This document shows, one piece after another, positions 1 through 7,706 of a DNA stretch of 36,453 nucleotides (position 1 is its first letter; each line of letters opens with the position of its first letter). The position numbers and the translations under genes were made by a program. A model generated the notes under the pieces. That model was given only the letters and a program-made list of their open reading frames with translations. It searched no databases and was not told the origin of the DNA. The DNA comes from CBDUBU01 sp965365465 (lineage in GTDB: Bacteria > Bacteroidota > Rhodothermia > Rhodothermales > DASSAV01): assembly GCA_965365465.1 (NCBI GenBank), contig CBDUBU010000006.1, positions 1-36,453 on the forward strand, given 5' to 3'.

Positions 1-50
1 CGCTCGATCATGCTCGTCAGGTCGCTGAAGCAGTGCTTGTGCCGCATCAT
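1..50 (-). CDS. Start of an unidentified protein, cut by the left edge
   Basis: Read on the minus strand, an open frame begins with two consecutive ATG codons at 50-45 and runs out of the window at base 1, giving about 16 residues (MMRHKHCFSDLTSMIE). An in-frame stop lies a few codons upstream, so the start is bounded. The gap to the stop of the STAS gene is 76 bases, in the same direction, so the two may be co-transcribed. STAS anti-anti-sigma genes are often followed by an RsbW-like kinase or a PP2C phosphatase, so this could be such a partner, but 16 residues are too few to identify it. No clear ribosome binding site is visible. Confidence 0.35.
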   Translation of the reverse strand, partial: MMRHKHCFSDLTSMIE

Positions 51-126
51 GGAATCATCTCGGATTTCTCTCAGTCAAGGAGGGCCTGCCTAACGGCAGC
101 ACACGCTCAAAGCGTCTCGCAGGCGG

Positions 127-468
127 CTAACTCAGCAGCGCCTCGCGGGCGGCATCGACCGAGGCGAACTGCCGGAAGACCTTGTAGGTGCGCGTCAGTT
201 GCACGACGACCTGCACCGGGCGCGAGACGGAGGCGAAGACGACCTGACCGCTCAGGGGCGAGACCTGCCGGTAGAGCGAGAAGATCGAGCCGAGGCCGGT
301 CGAGTCGAGGATGCCGGTGTCGGAGAAGTCGAGGATGAAGTTGCGTGCGCCGGAGCGGACTTGCTCCTGGCACGTCGTCTTGAACTCCGCTGCATTCCGG
401 AAGTCCAAAGCCTTGCCAACCTTCAAGACAACTATATCCTGGTTGAGGGGCTCAACTACAAAGCTCAT
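127..468 (-). CDS. STAS-domain anti-sigma factor antagonist
   Basis: This 113-residue protein is essentially one STAS domain, the size of SpoIIAA/RsbV-type anti-anti-sigma factors. The signature stretch LDFSDTGILDSTGLGS around residues 46-61 contains the conserved Ser/Thr pair (S56, T57), where family members are phosphorylated by a cognate anti-sigma kinase; the unphosphorylated form binds the kinase and frees the sigma factor. The protein has no signal peptide or membrane segment and should be cytoplasmic. It is divergent from the B3/B4 gene at 787 and precedes the partial gene at the left edge. A Bacteroidota-type promoter candidate lies 70-100 bases upstream. The partner sigma factor or output pathway cannot be seen here; some STAS proteins of this type work in stressosome-like or phosphatase-linked switches instead. 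Confidence 0.88.
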   Translation of the reverse strand: MSFVVEPLNQDIVVLKVGKALDFRNAAEFKTTCQEQVRSGARNFILDFSDTGILDSTGLGSIFSLYRQVSPLSGQVVFASVSRPVQVVVQLTRTYKVFRQFASVDAAREALLS

Positions 469-786
469 AGCCAGTTCTCTACGTAATGGGATAATATTGG
501 GTAGTTTTACACTGCCTCTGTACCCTGTATCGGCGGCGCCAAAGATAGATTAAACTTTGCTCCTGTACCAAACCATTAGCGGAGGGCGCCTGCTGACGCT
601 CCACAGGTTTGCTCAGGTTCGCAGTATAGTCCACCTACAATCCAGACTCGCCTTTTACGGCACAATCTTACCATACTACGGTACATTAGAGTTAAAAAAA
701 AGCAAAGACCCTTCGGAGTGTTGCTGCATCTTGCTTCTTTGAGGTTGAGAAGAAAATTCATGCACACTTTTCTATAGTCTTCACAC
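469..786. other. Gene-free divergent intergenic region
   Basis: This 318-base stretch separates the divergent STAS and B3/B4 genes. It holds the STAS promoter candidate at 540-571. Short open frames cross it on both strands, but none has a plausible start site, composition or family resemblance. It is more AT-rich than its neighbours around 640-785, including an A-run at 694-701. I could not find an exact promoter motif for the rightward gene. No tRNA or strong terminator is visible. Confidence 0.6.
540..571 (-). promoter_or_regulatory. Bacteroidota-type promoter candidate for the STAS gene
   Basis: On the minus strand, TTG at 571-569 is followed after 21 bases by TATCTTTG at 547-540, an exact match to the TAnnTTTG -7 element of Bacteroidota primary-sigma promoters. 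Transcription would start near 533, leaving a leader of about 65 bases before the ATG at 468. This is a motif match only. Confidence 0.5.
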
Positions 787-1494
787 ATGATTGAGATATA
801 CAACCTGTTGCATCGAGAGGACACTGCTCTCGGAATTATTAGCGCTGAACCTGTTGACGTATCTTTATATCCTGATGAGTTTGAAGAACGTATTAATAGT
901 GTAGTGCAACAGCGCAGCGATGCATTAAGTGCTGGGGATGAAAAAATCAGGAATGCGGCTCGCGACATACTTCGCAACGGGAAGTACCGGCCTACGGGCA
1001 GAGGGAAGCCTGCCAGCGAATACCTCCTACGTTCAGCGCAGACCGGGGAGGGAGGCGGGTTCCCGCGCATCAACGGGCCTGTGGATGTCTGCAATTTCAT
1101 TAGCCTCAAGTATCTGCTGCCTGTATCGCTGTGGGATCTGGATCTGGCGCAGTCATCACGCTTTGTATTCCGCCTGGGAAAAGAAGAAGAAGCTTATGTA
1201 TTCAATACGGGTGGGCAGAAAATCGCATTACAGGATCTGATCGTTGGTTGCCGTTTGTCGGATGACGATGGAGACGGTGAACCTGTCGTGAATCCGGTAA
1301 AAGATAGCCTCTTTACCAAGACTACCAGTGAAACACAACGTATCGCTGCCTGCATCTACACGCCGCGAACAGTAATCTCCGATGAACTGCTTGGCGCGAT
1401 TTGCAAGGACTTTGCCGGTCTTCTGAAAGACTGTGGCAAGGCTGTGGTATCCTCTTATGCTATTGTGGCATCGGGAGAACACAAGCAGGTATAA
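787..1494 (+). CDS. Stand-alone B3/B4 tRNA-binding domain protein
   Basis: The 235-residue protein matches the B3/B4 domain found in the beta subunit of phenylalanyl-tRNA synthetase, here without the rest of the synthetase. Recognisable features are the NGPVDVCNFISLKYLLPVS segment near residues 96-114, a GKEEEAYVFNTGGQ turn, and the late PVVNPVKDSLFTKTTSET stretch, which resembles the DS..TK.T.ET motif of the family. In PheRS this domain supports editing; stand-alone versions are common in bacteria but their substrate is mostly unknown. There is no signal peptide. The ATG at 787 follows an AT-rich stretch without a clear Shine-Dalgarno site. The lptC start lies 28 bases after the stop, so it may share a transcript with the LPS-transport genes, probably by chance of location. 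Family call is firm; biochemical role is not. Confidence 0.8.
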   Translation: MIEIYNLLHREDTALGIISAEPVDVSLYPDEFEERINSVVQQRSDALSAGDEKIRNAARDILRNGKYRPTGRGKPASEYLLRSAQTGEGGGFPRINGPVDVCNFISLKYLLPVSLWDLDLAQSSRFVFRLGKEEEAYVFNTGGQKIALQDLIVGCRLSDDDGDGEPVVNPVKDSLFTKTTSETQRIAACIYTPRTVISDELLGAICKDFAGLLKDCGKAVVSSYAIVASGEHKQV

Positions 1495-1522
1495 ATTTGC
1501 TGGATCTGGCTGTTGCCCCGAT

Positions 1523-2119
1523 ATGCTTGTAACTGGCTTGAAGAGTTTGTGCTATGGCATCCCGCTTTGCCTCTTGCTTCTCATGGTGGGAGCCGGATGC
1601 GAACGCAGAGCCGTAGTTCCGGTTATGCCGGAAGACGTAAAAGCCGGGCCTGAGCCGGATGAGGAGAGCTGGGGCGTGCATCTTTATATCAGTGAAGAAG
1701 GTGTGCCTCGCGTGCAGATCGTGGCTTCTTACATGGCTACCTATAACGCTCAGGATAGTGCCTATTCGGTTTTGCGTGCAGATCCTGACACAAATGCGGC
1801 GCGAGTCAATGTGTTTGTTTTTGACGAGGCCGGAGATACATCCGCAACGATTCGGAGCGACGAACTCTTTTTTTATGACAACAGCAACCTGTATGAGGTG
1901 CGGGGAAACGTGACGGTTCTGACCAGAGAAAACCGGCGGCTTGAGAGCGAGCACCTTTTCTGGGATGAAACCTCCCGTAAGTTGCGCACCCCTCGCTTCG
2001 TGCGTATCACAACCCCCGACGAACAAATTCAAGGGTATAACCTGATGGCCGACGAGGATCTTTCGACATATACCCTTGCCCGTGTCACCGGGCAGGTAAC
2101 GGTCAGAGATGAAGAGTGA
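1523..2119 (+). CDS. lptC: LptC-type LPS export protein, predicted lipoprotein
   Basis: This 198-residue protein fits LptC, the single-anchored periplasmic component that hands lipopolysaccharide from the LptBFG transporter to the LptA bridge. The N-terminus has a hydrophobic segment ending in VGAGC with Cys at residue 26, which looks like a lipoprotein signal although the residue at -3 is Gly, so an ordinary anchor is also possible. The mature part shows the OstA/LptC-like beta pattern (SDELFFYDNSNLYEVRGNV, then LESEHLFWDE). I chose ATG 1523 because it places the hydrophobic segment at the N-terminus; an upstream GTG at 1433 would overlap the previous gene and bury it. The stop codon TGA overlaps the start of the following ostA-like gene, which indicates translational coupling and supports the role. 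Confidence 0.82.
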   Translation: MLVTGLKSLCYGIPLCLLLLMVGAGCERRAVVPVMPEDVKAGPEPDEESWGVHLYISEEGVPRVQIVASYMATYNAQDSAYSVLRADPDTNAARVNVFVFDEAGDTSATIRSDELFFYDNSNLYEVRGNVTVLTRENRRLESEHLFWDETSRKLRTPRFVRITTPDEQIQGYNLMADEDLSTYTLARVTGQVTVRDEE

Positions 2120-3663
2120 TGGGTCGGTTCTTCTTTCAAATAGCACTGGCGGTTTGCGTTGCCGGCCTCACGCCGGCGGCGGCGCAGGATATCGCCCCCG
2201 CTGACTCAGCGAAGATTCGGGAGGTCCAGATCATTTATGTGGATTCACTCTCGCAGGAAGTAGTTGAGGGTGAGCGTGTGCTCCATCTTTTTGGACCGAT
2301 CCATCTCCGGCAGGATAGCACGGATTTGCGAGCAAATCGCGCTATCCAATACGTGGACCGGGACGAAATCCTGTTTATTGGCAATGTCCGTATCGTGGAA
2401 CAGGGAGATTCGCTCGCGGCGGACAGCGTGTTGTATAACAAGAGGGTGAAAACAGGAGAGGCTGCCGGTAACGTGGAACTGTCGGATGGAGAGGTTCAGG
2501 TCTCCGCGCCTTCCGGGTTTTACTTCGTGCGGGAGAAACGCGCCACGTTTGAGAACGGGGTCACTCTGGTAGACAGTGCTGCCGTCTTGACGAGCAGGCG
2601 AGGCGCCTACTGGACTGAAGAAAAAAGAGCGGAATTTTACGATCAGGTCCTCCTGGAGGAAGACAAGACGACACTGGAGGCTGACTCCGTCACCTATTTC
2701 AGGGAAACGGAAGTTGCTCTTGCGCGAGGCAGTGTATCTATTGAACGACTCGGAGGGGAAGATGAGGACGTAGAGGCTGACTCGACTTTGCGAACGTTTC
2801 TTTTTGGAGAAAAGGCCTACAATGATCACAAAACGTCTTTCAGTCGTATAGAAGGAAATCCTCTTCTTCTCCAGCTTAAAACAGATTCAAGCGGCGCGTC
2901 AACCGATACCTTGATTGTGAGGGCCGTTGTTCTTGAGTCTTCCAGACAAGATTCGACGGAGCGTCTCGTTGCCGTTGATTCGGTTCGCATCTGGAGAGAC
3001 AAGCTCGCTGCGGTGGCTGATTCGGTCGTGTACGAACGCCGTTCCAGTGAGGGCGACGAAGCGAAGGAGGAGACGCGGCTTTTTGGGAACCCGATGGCCT
3101 GGTTTGAACAGACGCAGGTAAACGGCGACACCCTCCGGATCACAGCGCGTGCAGGGTCTGTGGATTCCTTATTTGTCCGGGGAAACGTATTTGTCGCCCA
3201 ACTGGATACCGTGTCAGCCCATGTTCAGCAGATGCAGGGAGGTTATCTGGCGGGGGTCTTTGAGCAAGACTCACTGCGCACCATGACGGTAAGCCCTAAT
3301 GCGGAAGCAATCTATTATCTTCTGGACGAGAACGATGCACCCAATGGCGCCGTGAGGACTTCAGGGGACCGGGCAGTTTTTGTTTTCGAAGAGAACGCGC
3401 TGAAACAAGCCAGCGTTCTGGGAGGGGTAGAAGGTACGTATTATGCCGAAGACCTCATTCCTGATCCGTTTCAACTGGACCGGTACCGCTGGGAGCCGGG
3501 CCTGCGGCCTTCAAAGTCCGGGTTGTTAGGCGGAGCCGAACCTCTGCAAGAGCAGCAAGAGGCCGCCCGGACAGAGGATGAATCGCCGAAACCCCTCCAT
3601 TCTGAAGCAGGAGCGGCCATGTTCAGGACAGACGAAGACGGAGCGGAATCAGAACGCAATTGA
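2119..3663 (+). CDS. OstA-like (LptA-related) LPS transport protein
   Basis: A 514-residue exported protein with a signal peptide ending near AAAQD (about residues 20-24). It is built from repeated short beta units of the OstA/LptA type: DLRANRAIQYVDRDEILFIGNV, then SLAADSVLYNKR, TLEADSVTYFRE and further copies of the A-D-S-V-x-Y theme through about residue 330. This is the layout of Bacteroidota OstA-like proteins, much longer than the roughly 180-residue LptA of E. coli, and it lacks the C-terminal beta-barrel of LptD. It probably forms part of the periplasmic LPS bridge. ATG 2119 is used, overlapping the lptC stop as TGATG behind the purine-rich GAAGAG; GTG 2116 is a possible alternative. 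The last 70 residues are acidic and low in complexity. It lies between lptC and lptB. Confidence 0.82.
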   Translation: MGRFFFQIALAVCVAGLTPAAAQDIAPADSAKIREVQIIYVDSLSQEVVEGERVLHLFGPIHLRQDSTDLRANRAIQYVDRDEILFIGNVRIVEQGDSLAADSVLYNKRVKTGEAAGNVELSDGEVQVSAPSGFYFVREKRATFENGVTLVDSAAVLTSRRGAYWTEEKRAEFYDQVLLEEDKTTLEADSVTYFRETEVALARGSVSIERLGGEDEDVEADSTLRTFLFGEKAYNDHKTSFSRIEGNPLLLQLKTDSSGASTDTLIVRAVVLESSRQDSTERLVAVDSVRIWRDKLAAVADSVVYERRSSEGDEAKEETRLFGNPMAWFEQTQVNGDTLRITARAGSVDSLFVRGNVFVAQLDTVSAHVQQMQGGYLAGVFEQDSLRTMTVSPNAEAIYYLLDENDAPNGAVRTSGDRAVFVFEENALKQASVLGGVEGTYYAEDLIPDPFQLDRYRWEPGLRPSKSGLLGGAEPLQEQQEAARTEDESPKPLHSEAGAAMFRTDEDGAESERN

Positions 3664-3668
3664 ATACC

Positions 3669-4442
3669 ATGATGCCGGATCAAGCTGCTGCCCCTTCTTC
3701 TAACGAGCCGCTTTTGCTGCACGCGAAAAACTTGACCAAGCGGTACAAGAAGCGAGCCGTGGTTCATGAAGTGGATCTCCAGGTGAGCCAGGGCGAAGTG
3801 GTAGGACTGCTCGGCCCGAACGGCGCCGGAAAGACGACCACGTTTTATATGATCGTGGGGATGGTCCGTCCGGATGCAGGGCGTATTTATCTCGGTGATG
3901 CAGATATCACGAGGTTGCCTATGTACCGGAGAGCGCGTCGGGGCATCGGATATCTGGCGCAGGAAGCCTCCATTTTTCGGCATCTGAGCGTGGAAGACAA
4001 CCTGAATGCGGTTCTTGAATTTCAGCGTATCGGCAAGGCAGAGCGGCGGGAACGGGTAGAACGTCTCATTGCTGAGTTTGGTCTGGAGCGTGTTCGCAAA
4101 TCGAAGGGGTACATGCTTTCAGGCGGCGAACGCAGACGTACGGAAATTGCGCGGGCGCTGGCGACGCGCCCCCGTTTTTTCCTGCTGGATGAACCTTTTG
4201 CAGGCGTCGATCCGATTGCTGTGGAGGATATTCAGGATATTGTCGCTGGTTTGAAGTCGCGCGGCATCGGGGTGCTCATCACCGATCATAACGTGCATGA
4301 GACGCTTGCCATCACGGACCGAGCCTATCTGTTGTATGAGGGAAATATCCTCAAACAGGGAACAGCGGAAGCACTTGCTGAGGATCCGGAGGTGCGGAAA
4401 AGATACCTGGGGGAGAAGTTTACGCTGGAACGGTATCGCTGA
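3669..4442 (+). CDS. lptB: LPS export ABC transporter ATP-binding protein LptB
   Basis: This ABC ATPase of about 257 residues powers extraction of lipopolysaccharide from the inner membrane with LptF and LptG, which are not in this window. Walker A (GPNGAGKTT) is near residues 49-57, the signature LSGGERRRTEIARAL near 150, Walker B FLLDEPFAGVDP near 170, and the switch histidine in ITDHNV near 205. YLAQEASIFRHLSVEDNL is the Q-loop region typical of LptB. The start is uncertain: TTG 3660, ATG 3669 and ATG 3672 are all in frame. I prefer ATG 3669, which leaves 5 bases after the ostA stop; TTG 3660 would overlap that stop. The tight spacing makes lptC-ostA-lptB one coupled unit. Confidence 0.93.
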   Translation: MMPDQAAAPSSNEPLLLHAKNLTKRYKKRAVVHEVDLQVSQGEVVGLLGPNGAGKTTTFYMIVGMVRPDAGRIYLGDADITRLPMYRRARRGIGYLAQEASIFRHLSVEDNLNAVLEFQRIGKAERRERVERLIAEFGLERVRKSKGYMLSGGERRRTEIARALATRPRFFLLDEPFAGVDPIAVEDIQDIVAGLKSRGIGVLITDHNVHETLAITDRAYLLYEGNILKQGTAEALAEDPEVRKRYLGEKFTLERYR

Positions 4443-4486
4443 TGCCCCTCCGCAGCCCCGCTCCGGTGCCTCGTCTTGCGAAACCT

Positions 4487-4516
4487 TTGTCCGTTCTGCC
4501 GGTGTTCGTATCTTTC
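4487..4516 (+). promoter_or_regulatory. Promoter candidate for aroF
   Basis: TTG at 4487-4489 is followed after 19 bases by TATCTTTC at 4509-4516, seven of eight matches to TAnnTTTG. Transcription would begin near 4523, giving a leader of about 30 bases before the aroF ATG. Motif match only. Confidence 0.4.
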
Positions 4517-4554
4517 GAGCGAGGGTATTCACTTTTTTTATGAGGTAGGATGAA

Positions 4555-5592
4555 ATGGTCGTAGTTATGCAGCCGGGGTCCGAGGAGATCCAGATTGAGG
4601 CGGTTATTGAGCGGCTCAATGCTTTTGGATTTGACGTACATCGTTCCAGCGGAGTCAACCAGACGGTGCTTGGCGCTATCGGGGTGAAACCGGATTTCGA
4701 TGTCCGGCACATCAAGGTTCTGGAGGGGGTCGCCGACGTTTATCGTGTTACGGCGCCTTACAAGTTCGCAAGCCGTGACTGGAAGAAGGAAAACACGACC
4801 ATCGACGTTAAGGGTGTCGTCATCGGCGGAAATGAGGTCATCATGATGGCCGGGCCTTGTTCCGTCGAAAGCGAGGAGCAGATGGACTCCGTCGCGGCGC
4901 TCGTCGCGGCGCATGGCGCGACGTTCCTGAGAGGCGGCGCTTTTAAACCACGTTCCTCTCCTTACTCGTTTCAAGGTCTCGGCATGGAGGGCCTCCGCAT
5001 CCTGCGGGATACGGCCGATCGTTATGACCTGCGTGTAATTACGGAGGTGATGGAAACGGCGCAGATCGACCTCATCTACGACTATACCGACCTGTATCAG
5101 GTCGGCGCCCGCAATATGCAGAACTTCTCGCTGCTGAAGGAACTGGGTAAGACAGACAAGCCTGTTTTCTTGAAGCGAGGACTTTCGGCCACCATTGAGG
5201 AGATGCTGATGAGCGCCGAATACGTTATGTCGCAGGGCAATCCCCATGTCATTCTGTGCGAGCGCGGCATTCGGACGTTTGAAACCTACACCCGAAACAC
5301 GCTCGACCTTTCTGCTGTGCCGGTGGTTCAGAAAAAGAGCCATCTGCCGATTTTCGTTGATCCAAGCCACGCTACCGGCATTCGCAACAAAGTGACGCCG
5401 ATGGCCCGCGCCGCCGTTGCCGCAGGGGCGGACGGCCTTATGATCGAGACGCATCCCGATCCATCAAGCGCCAAGAGCGATGGGCCGCAGTCGCTTTTCT
5501 TTGACCAATTTGTCGAACTTATGCGACAAATACGCCTGATTGCGCAGGCCATCGGTCGCACCGTGCGCGAACCTCAGAGCGTGAACGCCTGA
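4555..5592 (+). CDS. aroF: 3-deoxy-7-phosphoheptulonate (DAHP) synthase with N-terminal ferredoxin-like domain
   Basis: The 345-residue enzyme joins phosphoenolpyruvate and erythrose 4-phosphate, the first step of the shikimate pathway. It is of the type I-beta kind with an N-terminal ferredoxin-like regulatory domain (residues about 1-70), as in Thermotoga maritima, where tyrosine or phenylalanine binding to that domain gives feedback inhibition. Catalytic-barrel markers are MMAGPCSVES (metal-ligand Cys 102), LRGGAFKPRSSPYSFQG, VGARNMQNF, KRGLSAT, and VDPSHATG plus IETHPDP for metal binding. The ATG at 4555 is preceded by GAGG at 4542-4545, a fair ribosome binding site. It has its own promoter candidate and sits between lptB and glmS. 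The regulatory assignment is by family analogy. Confidence 0.95.
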   Translation: MVVVMQPGSEEIQIEAVIERLNAFGFDVHRSSGVNQTVLGAIGVKPDFDVRHIKVLEGVADVYRVTAPYKFASRDWKKENTTIDVKGVVIGGNEVIMMAGPCSVESEEQMDSVAALVAAHGATFLRGGAFKPRSSPYSFQGLGMEGLRILRDTADRYDLRVITEVMETAQIDLIYDYTDLYQVGARNMQNFSLLKELGKTDKPVFLKRGLSATIEEMLMSAEYVMSQGNPHVILCERGIRTFETYTRNTLDLSAVPVVQKKSHLPIFVDPSHATGIRNKVTPMARAAVAAGADGLMIETHPDPSSAKSDGPQSLFFDQFVELMRQIRLIAQAIGRTVREPQSVNA

Positions 5593-5759
5593 TAGCTTCT
5601 CTGGCAGGCATGGTTAGTAGATCTGACCGCTTGTGCAGTCGCCGGGTAGGGGGCGCTTGATAAAATCATTATTCTTCACGTTTCATTGCGTCCTGGCATC
5701 GACAATTTGGCGCGTCCTGGCTATCCTGTTTTTTTTATTCATTAACGGTTAGTCTTCCT

Positions 5760-7592
5760 ATGTGTGGAATTGTTGGGTATATCGGCAGCCGGCAAGTAGA
5801 CGAGATCCTGCTTACGGGATTGCAGCGTCTGGAGTATCGCGGGTACGACTCGGCAGGGGTTGCAGTAGTGGAGGACGGCTTGTTGAAAGTGAGGAAGAAA
5901 AAAGGCAAGGTGAGAGAACTTGCCGCTGAACTGGCAAATGCTCGCATAGAAGGCACACTGGGAATAGGGCATACCCGGTGGGCCACGCATGGCTTTCCGA
6001 GCGACGGGAATGCGCATCCGCACGTCAATGGCGCAGGTGATTTTGCGCTGGTTCATAACGGAATCATCGAGAATTATGCATCGATCCGGGAGCGGCTGAA
6101 GCGCAAGGGTTATGTTTTCCGGAGTGAAACAGATACGGAAGCGCTGGTCCATCTAATCGACGATGTGCAGAAGTCAACGGAGTTGCCCCTGGAGGAGGCT
6201 GTCCGCCAGGCGCTTACGCAGGTGGTCGGGACCTACGGGATCGCCGTGATCTCCGCGAGCGATCCGGATCTGTTGATCGCCGCTCGCAATGGGAGTCCGT
6301 TGATTATGGGCGTGCGAGATGGGGAATACTTCATAGCCTCTGACGCGGCTGCGTTGGTCGAGCATACCCGGCAGGTCGTCTATCTCAACGATGGGGAAAT
6401 CGTCGTTTTGCGCCGTTCCGGATTTTTTGTCAGGACCATTGACAACGAGAGCCTGGAGAAGGAGATCAGTGCGTTGGAGTGGGACCTGGAAGAGATCGAA
6501 AAGAGCGGTTATGAGCACTTCATGTTGAAAGAAATCATGGAGCAGCCTGAGTCGCTGGAGAACTGTATGCGCGGGCGAATCCGCGTGGAAGAGAACAGCA
6601 TCAAGCTTGGCGGCCTCATTGATGTGCTCGATCAACTGCGCGCCGCCAAACGCATTCTGATCGCTGCCTGCGGCACGTCCTGGCACGCTGCGCTCGTGGG
6701 CGAATATCTCATTGAGGAGCTGGCCCGAATTCCTGTGGAAGTGGACTATGCCAGCGAGTTCCGATACCGAAAGCCCATCCTGCAGGAAGGCGACGTGATG
6801 ATCGTCATTTCTCAGAGCGGAGAAACGGCGGATACGCTGGCCGCCATGCGAGAGGCCAAGCGACAGGGGATTCCGGTGCTCGGCATTTGCAACGTAGTAG
6901 GTTCTACCATTGCACGGGAAACAGATGCCGGCGTGTACTTGCACGCCGGACCTGAAATCGGCGTTGCCTCTACGAAAGCATTCACCGCGCAGGTCACCGT
7001 GCTTACGATGATTGCGCTGAAACTGGCTGAGAACCGCACGCTCACCGACGCTGAAATGGCCCAGCGCCTGCGCTCTCTGGCCGAGATTCCGGATAAGGTT
7101 CGGGAAGTGCTCAAGCTTGACGAACAGTTGAGGAAAATGGCTCAGGTATATCGCTATGCGTCCAATTTCCTGTATCTCGGTCGCGGGTACAATTTCCCGG
7201 TTGCGCTTGAAGGCGCGCTCAAGCTCAAGGAGATTTCTTATATCCATGCAGAGGGGTATCCGGCTGCCGAGATGAAACACGGGCCTATTGCGCTCATCGA
7301 CCGGTTTATGCCTGTAGTGTTTATCGCCATGCGAGACAGCACCTATGACAAGGTCGTGTCGAACATCGAGGAAGTTGTTGCACGAAAGGGGTCCGTTATA
7401 GCTATTACCGATGATGGAGACGAGCTATCCGAATTATGCGAATACGTCATTCGTATCCCTGAGACCGCTGAGTTTCTGTCTCCGCTGCTTACTGTGGTGC
7501 CGCTTCAATTGCTTTCTTATCACATCGCTGTTATGCGAGGCTGTGATGTAGACCAGCCTCGTAACCTGGCTAAAAGTGTAACGGTGGAATAG
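5760..7592 (+). CDS. glmS: Glutamine--fructose-6-phosphate aminotransferase (isomerizing)
   Basis: This 610-residue protein is full length for GlmS, which makes glucosamine 6-phosphate from fructose 6-phosphate and glutamine for peptidoglycan and LPS synthesis. MCGIVGYIG at the start supplies Cys 2, the nucleophile of the glutaminase domain after Met removal (about residues 2-230, with GHTRWATHG and HNGIIENY). Two SIS sugar-isomerase domains follow, marked by ACGTSWHAA, ISQSGETADT and ASTKAFT in the first and by HAEGYPAAEMKHGPIALI in the second. The C-terminus DQPRNLAKSVTVE is the invariant tail. No ribozyme-like element is evident in the 167 bases upstream, which contain a T-run just before the gene. 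prfA follows after 114 bases. Confidence 0.98.
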   Translation: MCGIVGYIGSRQVDEILLTGLQRLEYRGYDSAGVAVVEDGLLKVRKKKGKVRELAAELANARIEGTLGIGHTRWATHGFPSDGNAHPHVNGAGDFALVHNGIIENYASIRERLKRKGYVFRSETDTEALVHLIDDVQKSTELPLEEAVRQALTQVVGTYGIAVISASDPDLLIAARNGSPLIMGVRDGEYFIASDAAALVEHTRQVVYLNDGEIVVLRRSGFFVRTIDNESLEKEISALEWDLEEIEKSGYEHFMLKEIMEQPESLENCMRGRIRVEENSIKLGGLIDVLDQLRAAKRILIAACGTSWHAALVGEYLIEELARIPVEVDYASEFRYRKPILQEGDVMIVISQSGETADTLAAMREAKRQGIPVLGICNVVGSTIARETDAGVYLHAGPEIGVASTKAFTAQVTVLTMIALKLAENRTLTDAEMAQRLRSLAEIPDKVREVLKLDEQLRKMAQVYRYASNFLYLGRGYNFPVALEGALKLKEISYIHAEGYPAAEMKHGPIALIDRFMPVVFIAMRDSTYDKVVSNIEEVVARKGSVIAITDDGDELSELCEYVIRIPETAEFLSPLLTVVPLQLLSYHIAVMRGCDVDQPRNLAKSVTVE

Positions 7593-7706
7593 GATTCCGC
7601 GAGCGTCTGCGCGAAAAAGAGCCTGAAGCAAGCAGGCGCCTGTACGAACCTTCAGGGAGGCAGGGCGTTCTTCGGAGCGCACACACGTCACCGGTAAAGA
7701 CCTCCT

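Noticed and set aside
576..1109. Minus-strand open frame of 177 codons across the start of the B3/B4 gene
   Set aside because: It is mostly the reverse complement of a well-supported gene, has low-complexity content and no family features.
4420..5454. Minus-strand open frame of 344 codons opposite aroF
   Set aside because: Antisense shadow of a clear DAHP synthase; its translation is rich in His and Arg without any recognised motif.
5593..5759. Possible glmS-type ribozyme or riboswitch upstream of glmS
   Set aside because: The gap is only 167 bases and I could not find the conserved ribozyme core; the T-run near 5730 does not follow a good stem.
6174..7280. Minus-strand open frame of 368 codons opposite glmS
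   Set aside because: Antisense shadow of glmS; composition is unlike a protein and there is no ribosome binding site.
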